From: Bacilli bacterium
GTDB lineage: Bacteria; Bacillota_I; Bacilli_A; RFN20; CAG-826
Assembly (NCBI GenBank): GCA_035326105.1
Contig: DAOKYO010000001.1
Coordinates: 846,800-910,799 of the forward strand
Length of the DNA stretch: 64,000 nt
Direction: 5' to 3'
Positions within the stretch are counted from its first letter, which is position 1. The number at the start of each line of letters is the position of its first letter. Below, one piece after another: positions 34,227 through 41,531 of this stretch. Both the position numbers and the translations under genes were made by a program. A model generated the notes under the pieces. The model saw only the letters and a list, made by a program, of their open reading frames with translations, was not told the DNA's origin and did no database searches.

Positions 34227-34673
34227 TTATAATTCAAAAATGACTCTCTCATATTCCTTACTAAATTTACTAAAATCATCGTTATTCAATAAGTGTTTTT
34301 TAACAATGAAATCAAATAGTTTTCCAATTAATGGGTATAATTCAGTATTTGCGTCGCCTAAAACTCTAAGTCTTTGTGATTCATCCGTTTTTGCATGTGT
34401 AAATTCTTCTCTTAATAGTTTCAGATATTTCCATTCTTCGTCTGTCAAACCAAACAATTGATTATCGATTCTAAGTTTTTCTGCTTCATATAACTTTCTA
34501 GCTTGAAAAACAATCATTTGATTAACCATCATTGACGTATCTTGATAAACAATTAATTCAAGTGATTTATTTAATTCTTCCTGAGATAATAACTTTGTCT
34601 TTATATCAATTTTATTATTGATAGCGTTTGCTAATAATACTGCTCTAATAAAGTTTTCTTCTAAAGTGTGCAT
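34227..34673 (-). CDS. HEPN-like protein, paralogue B
   Basis: 148 residues, the same size and layout as paralogue A: LEENFIRAVLLANAINNKI, FQARKLYEAEKLRID, LTDEEWKYLKLLREEFTHAK, then RLRVLGDANTELYPLIGKL. REEFTH gives an R-x4-H motif. Identity to A is concentrated around this motif. GGGGG lies 9 nt before ATG 34673. Together with A it brackets the candidate cos site. Confidence 0.6.
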   Translation of the reverse strand: MHTLEENFIRAVLLANAINNKIDIKTKLLSQEELNKSLELIVYQDTSMMVNQMIVFQARKLYEAEKLRIDNQLFGLTDEEWKYLKLLREEFTHAKTDESQRLRVLGDANTELYPLIGKLFDFIVKKHLLNNDDFSKFSKEYERVIFEL

Positions 34674-34705
34674 AGCAATTTACCCCCTTATTTCAATTTT
34701 ATCAT

Positions 34706-34990
34706 TCAAGGTATAAAATTACCATCTTCATCAAATAGAACTTCTTTCTTTTTAAACCTTCCATGCTCATCATTATGACAATCTCTACATAACAACTCTA
34801 GGTTGTCTTGATTTATGCTAATGTTACTATCAACGACATTTTCTGTTGTTAGTCTTATCTTGTGATGGACCTCTTCACCTACGGCACCACATCGCTCACA
34901 CTTGCCCTGTGTGGCGTTTGTTTTGATATTGCGAGCAATGAACCAAGCCTTCGATTTATAGAACCTGTGAAGCTCTTTTGGTTTCTTCAT
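34706..34990 (-). CDS. Phage HNH endonuclease
   Basis: 94 residues with CERCG, VHHKIRLT, LELLCRDCHNDEHG: a zinc-bound HNH nuclease of the type encoded beside terminase in many cos phages, where it assists terminal DNA cutting. It overlaps metK by 35 nt. Confidence 0.93.
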   Translation of the reverse strand: MKKPKELHRFYKSKAWFIARNIKTNATQGKCERCGAVGEEVHHKIRLTTENVVDSNISINQDNLELLCRDCHNDEHGRFKKKEVLFDEDGNFIP

Positions 34991-36107
34991 ATAATTTCCT
35001 TAACTGCTTAGCTTTTAAGTCTACTGATTCCCAAGCAACATTTAAATCTTCTCTTCCACAGTGACCATACTTAGCTAAGTCTTGATACTTAACTTCATCA
35101 AGTAATAATTCTTTTCTAATCATTGAAGGTCTAAAATCAAATATCTTACTTACAAGTTCTTGAATTGCTTCATCACTAATAACACCTGTATTGAACGTAT
35201 TTATATGAATACTTACAGGATTAGAAATACCAATCACATACCCAAGCTGAACTTCGCACCTGTCCGCTAAATTTGCCCTTACAATGGCTTTTGCTACGAA
35301 CCTAGCATAATAAGCCCCACTTCGATCAACCTTGCTCACGTCTTTGCCAGAAAAGGCTCCACCACCATGTTTTGCATATCCACCATATGTGTCTACAATA
35401 ATCTTTCGACCGGTTAAACCTGAATCTGCATATGGACCACCAATCACAAATTCTCCTGTTGGATTAATTAAAATAACAGCTTCTTTGATTGTCTTCTCAT
35501 CTAGTACTTTTGTTAGTACTTCATTGATGATGATACCTTCGTATTGTTCTCTAGTCACCCACTCTTTTGTTTGGGCTGAAACAACAATTGTTTTTACCTT
35601 CTTCGGTTTACCCTTTTCATATTCAACTGAAACCTGACATTTACCATCAGGACCAAAGATGTTTGAATACTTTTCTTTTCTAGCTTTATCCATTACTTTA
35701 GAGATTTGATTTGCTAGCATAATTGGTAACGGCATTAATTCTTTTGTTTCAATACATGCATAGCCAAACATGATCCCTTGATCACCTGCACCTTGTTCGT
35801 GTGATTCAGTTGAATCAACACCAAGTGCAATATCAGGTGATTGTCTACTAATCTTCTCTAGGACATTAAATGTTTCATCGTATCCTATTTCTTTTAGTTT
35901 GTTAATTGCTACTTCTTTATAATCAACTTTTGCAGTTGTTGTAACCTCACCAAAGACAAATACGAAATCATCCTTGATGGCTGTTTCAACTGCTACTCTT
36001 GCGTTTTTATCTTGTACTAATATAGCATCTAGAATTGCATCGCTGATTTGGTCACAAACCTTATCTGGATGTCCACTAAACACTGATTCGCTTGTTATTA
36101 CTTGCAT
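34956..36107 (-). CDS. metK: S-adenosylmethionine synthetase in the prophage
   Basis: 383 residues, full length. Signature segments are present: ESVFSGHPDKVCDQISDAI at the start, GAGDQGIMFGYA, the phosphate-loop GGGAFSGKD and a DRSGAYYARFVAKAIV region. It makes SAM from ATP and methionine. It has a good ribosome site (GGAGG) and is embedded between HNH and the phage methyltransferase block, so it is part of the prophage. It probably supplies SAM for the two methyltransferases upstream. Phage-borne metK is uncommon but known. Confidence 0.95.
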   Translation of the reverse strand: MQVITSESVFSGHPDKVCDQISDAILDAILVQDKNARVAVETAIKDDFVFVFGEVTTTAKVDYKEVAINKLKEIGYDETFNVLEKISRQSPDIALGVDSTESHEQGAGDQGIMFGYACIETKELMPLPIMLANQISKVMDKARKEKYSNIFGPDGKCQVSVEYEKGKPKKVKTIVVSAQTKEWVTREQYEGIIINEVLTKVLDEKTIKEAVILINPTGEFVIGGPYADSGLTGRKIIVDTYGGYAKHGGGAFSGKDVSKVDRSGAYYARFVAKAIVRANLADRCEVQLGYVIGISNPVSIHINTFNTGVISDEAIQELVSKIFDFRPSMIRKELLLDEVKYQDLAKYGHCGREDLNVAWESVDLKAKQLRKLYEETKRASQVL

Positions 36108-36132
36108 ACTTTAACTTCCTCCATTAACGAGT

Positions 36133-36154
36133 AAAAAAGGAGCTTAACGCTCCC
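36133..36154 (-). terminator. Hairpin with T-run before metK
   Basis: GGAGC and GCTCC pair across a 5-base loop; leftward reading continues into TTTTTT. It separates the modification genes from metK and the late operon, leaving only about 25 bp before metK, so it may be leaky or regulated. Confidence 0.65.
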
Positions 36155-36159
36155 AATTA

Positions 36160-36537
36160 CTATTTTTTTATTTCCCATGCGGTATAGACCGAACGATATG
36201 AACAATCCCAAGTATCCAGAATAACTCCATCGATGCACACTGCAACATGCCCTGCCATCTTTAAAATGTAAGTTCCCTTTGGATGTAGTTCGCAGAAGTC
36301 GCTACCTTTAATTCGTGGCTCACCTTTTACAGCTTTGAATATAAGTCTTGGACTGCTTTCAAAATATCTGTATAAGAACTCAGTATCTTTATAACTTGTG
36401 AATTTCCATTCTCGTTTCTTTTGATTGAGTTCTCTCCTGCATTCCACATAATCTTTATCCATTGCAGTGCTGATAGCTCTTACGACACAATCAGTCGTTT
36501 TGATACCTTTTGGATGTGCGTTATATTCTTTGAACAT
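36160..36537 (-). CDS. Small phage protein with possible Cys-peptidase fold
   Basis: 125 residues. TTDCVVRAISTAM (Cys17), GHVAVCIDGVILDTWD (His and Asp) resemble a papain-like Cys-His arrangement found in a widespread unnamed phage family. No signal peptide. Activity not established. One-base coupling to the gene upstream. Confidence 0.6.
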   Translation of the reverse strand: MFKEYNAHPKGIKTTDCVVRAISTAMDKDYVECRRELNQKKREWKFTSYKDTEFLYRYFESSPRLIFKAVKGEPRIKGSDFCELHPKGTYILKMAGHVAVCIDGVILDTWDCSYRSVYTAWEIKK

Positions 36538-36965
36538 TACTCATTCCATCCTTTATTCAACCACTTGACTAGTTCTCTTGAAGAGTTGGTTTTAAGTACT
36601 GGCTTATCGAATCCGTCTAATCGTTCATACACTGTGTATTTTGAATCGTTCCACACACAATCCATTTGAACTAGGATTAAGGTATTGTTTGTTTCAATGT
36701 CTGCAATTCTAAAATCATCAAATAGTGGACCACTTATCGGACAGTTATTCTTGAACCATACATAGCTTGTTTCCAGGTCGACCTTTCCGCAAGGTTTAAT
36801 TTGTTTAATGATGTTACCCATCTTCATAGTTTTATTGGCAAGACTTGTATCTTTACAAAACCAATCATACCATCCAGCTTCTATTTGAACTTTTGTGTCC
36901 TTTGAATCAAACTTGCCTTCATTAAATTCTTTGATCCAATGATTAAGAGATTGTTGCTTATCCAT
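36537..36965 (-). CDS. Hypothetical phage protein
   Basis: 142 residues beginning MDKQQSLNHWIKEFNEGKFD, with GWYDWFCKDTSL and a DDFRIADIETNNTLIL strand. A conserved-looking protein of the early region of gut-type Firmicutes phages; function unknown. Overlaps its upstream neighbour by 8 nt. Confidence 0.6.
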   Translation of the reverse strand: MDKQQSLNHWIKEFNEGKFDSKDTKVQIEAGWYDWFCKDTSLANKTMKMGNIIKQIKPCGKVDLETSYVWFKNNCPISGPLFDDFRIADIETNNTLILVQMDCVWNDSKYTVYERLDGFDKPVLKTNSSRELVKWLNKGWNE

Positions 36966-37269
36966 TGCTAGAACCTCCTATTTCATCTTTTCTAATATAA
37001 GCTGAGTATCTTGCATAACTGTATCCTTCTGATTGAACAAGGATTCCAAAGTCTACATCATTAGCTGTAACTAAAATTGAATGCCATACGTTATTGTTAT
37101 CGATATGCATCATATCCTTATGTTCTTTTATGAAGTTGTAATCCCCAAGCATGTCGTCTAAGAACTTATTAAACTGCTTGATTGGAATCTCTACTACTTT
37201 CTCAATCACAAATTCATCTTGTGGTATGATTTGTTCCTTGAATGCTTTTCTTTCAAATAAAACCTTCAT
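36958..37269 (-). CDS. Hypothetical phage protein
   Basis: 103 residues starting MKVLFERKAFKEQIIPQDEF; a beta strand-rich second half includes HSILVTANDVDFGILVQSEG. No domain assigned. It is the first gene of a three-gene overlapping set of small phage proteins downstream of the methyltransferases. Confidence 0.55.
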   Translation of the reverse strand: MKVLFERKAFKEQIIPQDEFVIEKVVEIPIKQFNKFLDDMLGDYNFIKEHKDMMHIDNNNVWHSILVTANDVDFGILVQSEGYSYARYSAYIRKDEIGGSSNG

Positions 37270-37364
37270 TTGCTATGCCTCTTTTCTAACCACTTTTATT
37301 TGGTTACTACTATATATCAATAAAAAACGACTTATAGCAAGTCAATTTTTCACTATAGTGACTA

Positions 37365-38597
37365 TTATTTTGAGACTTCTTCAATATCATTTAATACATT
37401 TTTGAACTCATCAATTGAACTGAGTTCTATTTTTTTGCCATCTCTTATTAAGTAGCATTCTGCAATCGAACCTTTGTGTCTAAGGTATCTTTTTACAATA
37501 ACATCAACGAATCGCTCATCAAGTTCCATTAGGTAAGATTTTCTTTGAAGCTGATCCGATGCGATCATAGTTGATCCAGAACCACCAAATAAGTCTAAAA
37601 CAACTTCACCAACTCTTGATGAGTTAGAAATTGCTCTTCCACAAAGTTCCAATGGTTTCATCGTTGGATGTTCTTCATTTCGTTTAGGTTTGTTGTATTC
37701 CCAAATCGTATCTTGCGTGCGGTCATCAATAAAATAATGAGCAGCACCTTCTTTCCATCCATAAAGAATTGGTTCATGTCGCCAATGATAATCTTGTCTA
37801 CCAAGTACTAATGCATTCTTTACCCAAATAAGACACTCCGCTAACTTAAAACCTGCATTCTTATACGCATTTCTAAAGTTCAAACCTTCCGTATCAGCGT
37901 GACAAACATAGATTGCTCCACCAGGTTTCGTGTTGTCAAAGATGTTCTTGAACGCATTAAAAAGAAAAAGATAGAAACTTTCATCTCCCATCTTATCATT
38001 CTTAATCTTCCCAGCTGTACCTTCATAATCAACATTGTAAGGTGGATCGGTAAATGTCATGTCTACTTTTTGTCCATCAAGTAATTTCTCTACACTTTCT
38101 TTATCAGTTGAATCACCACACATGACTCTATGAGAACCTAACTCAAATATATCTCCTTGCTTTGAGTACGGTGTTTCGCTCAATTCACTTGAAGGGTCAA
38201 AATCATCATCTGTTGCATTATCAGGAACCTCAGCCTCTAATGCTTCAAATCCAAAGACACTCATATCCATTTCGATATTTGATAATTCTTCTTCGAGTTT
38301 AGAAAAGTCCCATGTAGCAAGCTCTGCCGTCTTGTTATCAGCCAAACGAAAGGCTTTTATTTGCCCTTCTGTGAGGTCATCAGCAACAATACAAGGCACA
38401 GTTGCTAATCCTAGTTTAAGGCTTGCTTTAAGCCTTGTGTGTCCAGCAATAATTACATTATCGCTCGTAATTACAATTGGAACCTTGAATCCGAACTCTT
38501 TGATACTATTTGCCACAGCATCGACTGCAGTATCGTTATTTCTTGGGTTGTTTTCGTATACTAACAACTCCGATGGCTTTTTCATCACTATATTCAT
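37365..38597 (-). CDS. ParB-domain/DNA methyltransferase fusion
   Basis: 410 residues. Residues 1-90 are a ParB-like nuclease domain (PRNNDTAVDAVANSIKEFG, IAGHTRLKASLKLG). Residues about 150-400 are an amino-methyltransferase: TFTDPPYNVDYEG (DPPY 184-187) and LDLFGGSGSTMIA, motif order IV before I, i.e. beta class, N4-cytosine or N6-adenine. Such fusions are common in phages and usually have no matching endonuclease. ATGA overlap with the C5 enzyme. Confidence 0.92.
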   Translation of the reverse strand: MNIVMKKPSELLVYENNPRNNDTAVDAVANSIKEFGFKVPIVITSDNVIIAGHTRLKASLKLGLATVPCIVADDLTEGQIKAFRLADNKTAELATWDFSKLEEELSNIEMDMSVFGFEALEAEVPDNATDDDFDPSSELSETPYSKQGDIFELGSHRVMCGDSTDKESVEKLLDGQKVDMTFTDPPYNVDYEGTAGKIKNDKMGDESFYLFLFNAFKNIFDNTKPGGAIYVCHADTEGLNFRNAYKNAGFKLAECLIWVKNALVLGRQDYHWRHEPILYGWKEGAAHYFIDDRTQDTIWEYNKPKRNEEHPTMKPLELCGRAISNSSRVGEVVLDLFGGSGSTMIASDQLQRKSYLMELDERFVDVIVKRYLRHKGSIAECYLIRDGKKIELSSIDEFKNVLNDIEEVSK

Positions 38598-39697
38598 TTT
38601 ATTACCCCATCTATCTTCAATTTTTCAAACATTGCCTTAAGTACATTGATAACTATTCCATTTCCAGCCATTTTATAGAGTTGTGAATCAGAAAACTCTC
38701 TTATTACTAAATCTATACGTTCATCTTTCCACCCCATCAATCTCCAAGCTTCACGAGGTGTAATTTTGCGAATAGATATTAAATCATCTCTATTAACCAC
38801 TACTCCAATGTCATTCACAGTTGTTTTTAGTGTTTGGATTTTACTTTTTTGAACAACACCACGTTTTTGATGTGGTCTATTGATATAAATACCATCTCCA
38901 ACTTCTGCTTCTTTATATCCACGAATTGTTTTTTCAGGAACAATGATGAAGTTATCAGTTGACCTTGCTCCACTACGAGTTGTAATCGTATAAGCAAAAG
39001 GACTAGTTATTTCATGCGGCTTAAAAGTTAAACCTCTAATAAATCCGTTCCTGTTCGTCATATCATTGAAGTTATTAATTCGTTCAATCGATATGAAATA
39101 CTTGTCGTCAACTTTGTCTTCCAACAAATCAGCTAGTTTTAGTAATAGTTCTTGCTTTTCAGGAAACTGATAGTCAGTATCTTCTTTAAAGCTAAATAAA
39201 AACACTCTCTCACGATTTTGAGGAGTGTTGTAGTCTTTTGCGTTTAGAACTTGATATTTATTTGTGTAACCTAATGATTCCAAATACTTTAACCATACAT
39301 CAAACTCAGTAATAAACTTTTTGCTTACGAGTGCCTTTACATTTTCCATGAGTAGGATTGATGGTAGTGTATTTGTGTCTTTTGCCTTATTAAGTAGTCT
39401 TTCAACTTCCCATATCAGACTACTTTGTGTGTTTGAACCTTTATCGAATCCTTTTTGTGCTCCTGCGAGTGAAATGTCCGTGCATGGGAACGAGTAAGTC
39501 CACAAGTCAGCTTTAGGTAACTCATCTATGGATTTAATATCTCCTAAATTGTTAACATTACCATGTAATAACTCATATGCTCTTGATGCATACTTATCGA
39601 TCTCTGATATGGCTACAACTTCATGCTCGATGCCTATCTCTTTAAGTGATTCAGTTTGAGATCCAACACCTGCAAACAACTCAATTACTTTTAACAT
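38594..39697 (-). CDS. C5-cytosine DNA methyltransferase
   Basis: 367 residues with motif I LFAGVGSQTESL, motif IV SFPCTDIS (catalytic Cys72), motif VI LLMENVKAL, motif VIII QNRERVF and motif X YKMAGNGIVINVL. It is an orphan within the prophage replication/packaging region: no endonuclease is adjacent. Likely role is protecting phage DNA from host restriction. Different subfamily from the HaeIII-like enzyme at 52281-53273. Confidence 0.93.
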   Translation of the reverse strand: MLKVIELFAGVGSQTESLKEIGIEHEVVAISEIDKYASRAYELLHGNVNNLGDIKSIDELPKADLWTYSFPCTDISLAGAQKGFDKGSNTQSSLIWEVERLLNKAKDTNTLPSILLMENVKALVSKKFITEFDVWLKYLESLGYTNKYQVLNAKDYNTPQNRERVFLFSFKEDTDYQFPEKQELLLKLADLLEDKVDDKYFISIERINNFNDMTNRNGFIRGLTFKPHEITSPFAYTITTRSGARSTDNFIIVPEKTIRGYKEAEVGDGIYINRPHQKRGVVQKSKIQTLKTTVNDIGVVVNRDDLISIRKITPREAWRLMGWKDERIDLVIREFSDSQLYKMAGNGIVINVLKAMFEKLKIDGVIK

Positions 39698-39705
39698 ATA
39701 GATAC

Positions 39706-40227
39706 CTATTTCTTTCGTTGTGATAGTGCCTTCTTTTTGTCAATGACAGTTTCATCAGAGTATTCATTTACCCATTCCTCATCATCTTTTTCTAGGCGTT
39801 TGGCCATAAGATCAATTTCCGCCTTTTTCTCGTTGTACTCAATACCGAACTTCGTAATGAGTAGATATTTAATTGCAGCAATGTCTGGAAGAGACTGTTT
39901 CTTAAACTTAGTGATTCGTTTCTTAGTACCAGTCTTTGTTTCCTCAATTACTGTTTGTGTTTCTTCATATTCAAAACCAATAGCTCTTTGATATATAGCA
40001 TCAAGTAGTTTGTGTTTTAACTCTTCATCCCCATACTGAAATGCATCATTCAGCTTTGGATGTACTTTTCTCAGTTTGATAATCGTTTTCTCAGTGACAC
40101 CTAAATATTCAGCAACTTGTCTTTGAGTTGCACGTTTAGATACCATCTCAGCAATTGATTTTAACTTACTCTCTAAATGCCCTGACTTTTCCCATCGTTC
40201 ATATAGGTCTAGCAATTTTCCTTTCAT
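39706..40227 (-). CDS. HTH protein resembling a terminase small subunit
   Basis: 173 residues. An N-terminal HTH (KRATQRQVAEYLGVTEKTII) and a helical C-terminal part with LPDIAAIKYLLITKFG, the pattern of Terminase_2/phBC6A51-like small subunits. A P27-type small subunit is already present at 33295, so this may be an additional DNA-binding regulator. Followed by the C5 methyltransferase gene 8 bp on. Confidence 0.6.
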   Translation of the reverse strand: MKGKLLDLYERWEKSGHLESKLKSIAEMVSKRATQRQVAEYLGVTEKTIIKLRKVHPKLNDAFQYGDEELKHKLLDAIYQRAIGFEYEETQTVIEETKTGTKKRITKFKKQSLPDIAAIKYLLITKFGIEYNEKKAEIDLMAKRLEKDDEEWVNEYSDETVIDKKKALSQRKK

Positions 40228-40453
40228 ATAATCACTCCAACTGTAGGTAAATAACTGTAATAGCTTACCAGTTGGAATACTACAAGTATCTCTGCAAAAA
40301 CAAAAAAGAACTCATTTCTGAATTCTTTCATTAGTTTCTAGGCTGGTTTATAAAGCCAGTATTCCATAATTTTTTGTAACCGCCCTTTGGCTACATCTTT
40401 ATACATTTTAATCTTATCACACACTTGACAGTTTCACAATGTTTCATCCCTGC

Positions 40454-40888
40454 TCAAGCCTGCTCAGCCTTGCCATTCAACAATTCTTTGATTTCTAGGA
40501 GAGCTTTATCATGTAATCGTCTAATAGTAGCTGTTGAAAAGAACATTAACTTAGAGATTTCACTCCAACTTAACCAATCAATATAGCGATGAATTAATAC
40601 CCTTTTACAATCCGAATCATGTAATGCTTCAATAGTTGTGATTATTTCACCTTTAATAATCGGTAGTTCCTTTTTTAATGCTTTAATGATTAACTCATCA
40701 TCAAGTGCTTTTAGAATCCACTTTTCAAATGGTGCTTTTAAACTCTTAGTGCCATCAACTCTAATCTGATCGTAATTGATTCCTGGTATGGAGTTTGCAA
40801 GACGAATGTATTCAGCAACTATCATTTCTAACTTTTCAATTTTCACTTGTGTATTGTGATATCTAGATAGATATTCTTTTATATTCAT
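40454..40888 (-). CDS. ArpU/DUF1492-type phage late regulator
   Basis: 144 residues, helical, with a C-terminal sigma-70 region 4-like HTH (YIDWLSWSEISKLMFFSTAT, IRRLHDKALLEI). Family members lie at the end of the early operon and activate late genes. 226 bp of non-coding DNA follow, a plausible place for a late promoter. Overlaps rusA by 4 nt. Confidence 0.8.
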   Translation of the reverse strand: MNIKEYLSRYHNTQVKIEKLEMIVAEYIRLANSIPGINYDQIRVDGTKSLKAPFEKWILKALDDELIIKALKKELPIIKGEIITTIEALHDSDCKRVLIHRYIDWLSWSEISKLMFFSTATIRRLHDKALLEIKELLNGKAEQA

Positions 40889-41301
40889 CCAGCTTCCTCC
40901 TTAAACTTACTTAAGACTTCAATATTAATCCATATACCAGTCGGTTCATCTGACCAAATCTTCTCTGCTATTTCTTTAACCACTAAAGCATCATCTTTCC
41001 AAAAACCCAATTCAGTCATACAGTCTTTTAACATCTTTTGCAGATTATCCGTGTCAGGTTTTGTTACTTTCCATTCATTATGCTTATGTTTTTTTCCTCT
41101 TGGAAATAGCCATGTGACTTTGAGTTCAACAGGTCCTTGTATCGTTTCTTTAGGTTTGAAAGGTCTAAGATGTTTGATTAGTATATTTCTTGCTTCCAAA
41201 ACCTTTGACGGCTTATAGATTCTAGGTTTTCCATTTACCATTGCTATCTTCTGCATTTGAGCTGTCGTTTTCGGTGGATCAATTAGTAAAAATATCTTCA
41301 T
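40885..41301 (-). CDS. rusA: RusA-family Holliday junction resolvase
   Basis: 138 residues. KVTKPDTDNLQKMLKDCM and GFWKDDALV give the conserved Asp cluster of RusA (KPDxDN...DDxxV). It resolves Holliday junctions formed during phage recombination or replication. The start lies in an ATGA overlap with the short gene upstream. Confidence 0.93.
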   Translation of the reverse strand: MKIFLLIDPPKTTAQMQKIAMVNGKPRIYKPSKVLEARNILIKHLRPFKPKETIQGPVELKVTWLFPRGKKHKHNEWKVTKPDTDNLQKMLKDCMTELGFWKDDALVVKEIAEKIWSDEPTGIWINIEVLSKFKEEAG

Positions 41302-41531
41302 GAGACCACCTCATTTTTTTTTGAAAAAAGGGAGTTGCCTCTTGATGCTTTGTTTTGGGAAAGGGGCATCATTAAATGCCCTTTCCTACAAAACGAGGCG
41401 TCAGCGTGTGTAAGCGAAGCGAAACTATATATATAAGCCCTTTTTTCGTTTTCCGAAAATAGGTAATTTTTCCTATTTTCTTCGTTTTGCGAAAATATGA
41501 TATTTGCTCCTTTTTTCGTTTCATGCATCAC
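41298..41531 (-). CDS. Short ORF over a highly structured segment
   Basis: 77 residues (KGANIIFSQNEENRKNYLFS, HLMMPLSQNKASRGNSLF). It overlaps the primase gene by 4 nt and rusA by 4 nt, which favours translation, but the segment is dominated by inverted repeats and the product is low in complexity, so the DNA or RNA structure may be what matters. No family recognised. Confidence 0.4.
   Translation of the reverse strand: MMHETKKGANIIFSQNEENRKNYLFSENEKRAYIYSFASLTHADASFCRKGHLMMPLSQNKASRGNSLFSKKNEVVS
41352..41480. repeat. Two inverted repeats, possible replication origin
   Basis: Hairpin 1: 41352-41369 with 41376-41394, GTTTT and GGAAAGGG(G)CAT against their complements. Hairpin 2: GAAAATAGG (41455-41463) with CCTATTTTC (41472-41480), flanked by repeated TTCGTTTT/GCGAAAAT motifs. 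They lie between the primase-helicase gene and rusA. Confidence 0.55.

Noticed and set aside
34956..36160. SAM riboswitch before metK
   Set aside because: Only about 50 bp separate metK from the gene upstream, with one simple hairpin; no room for a SAM aptamer.
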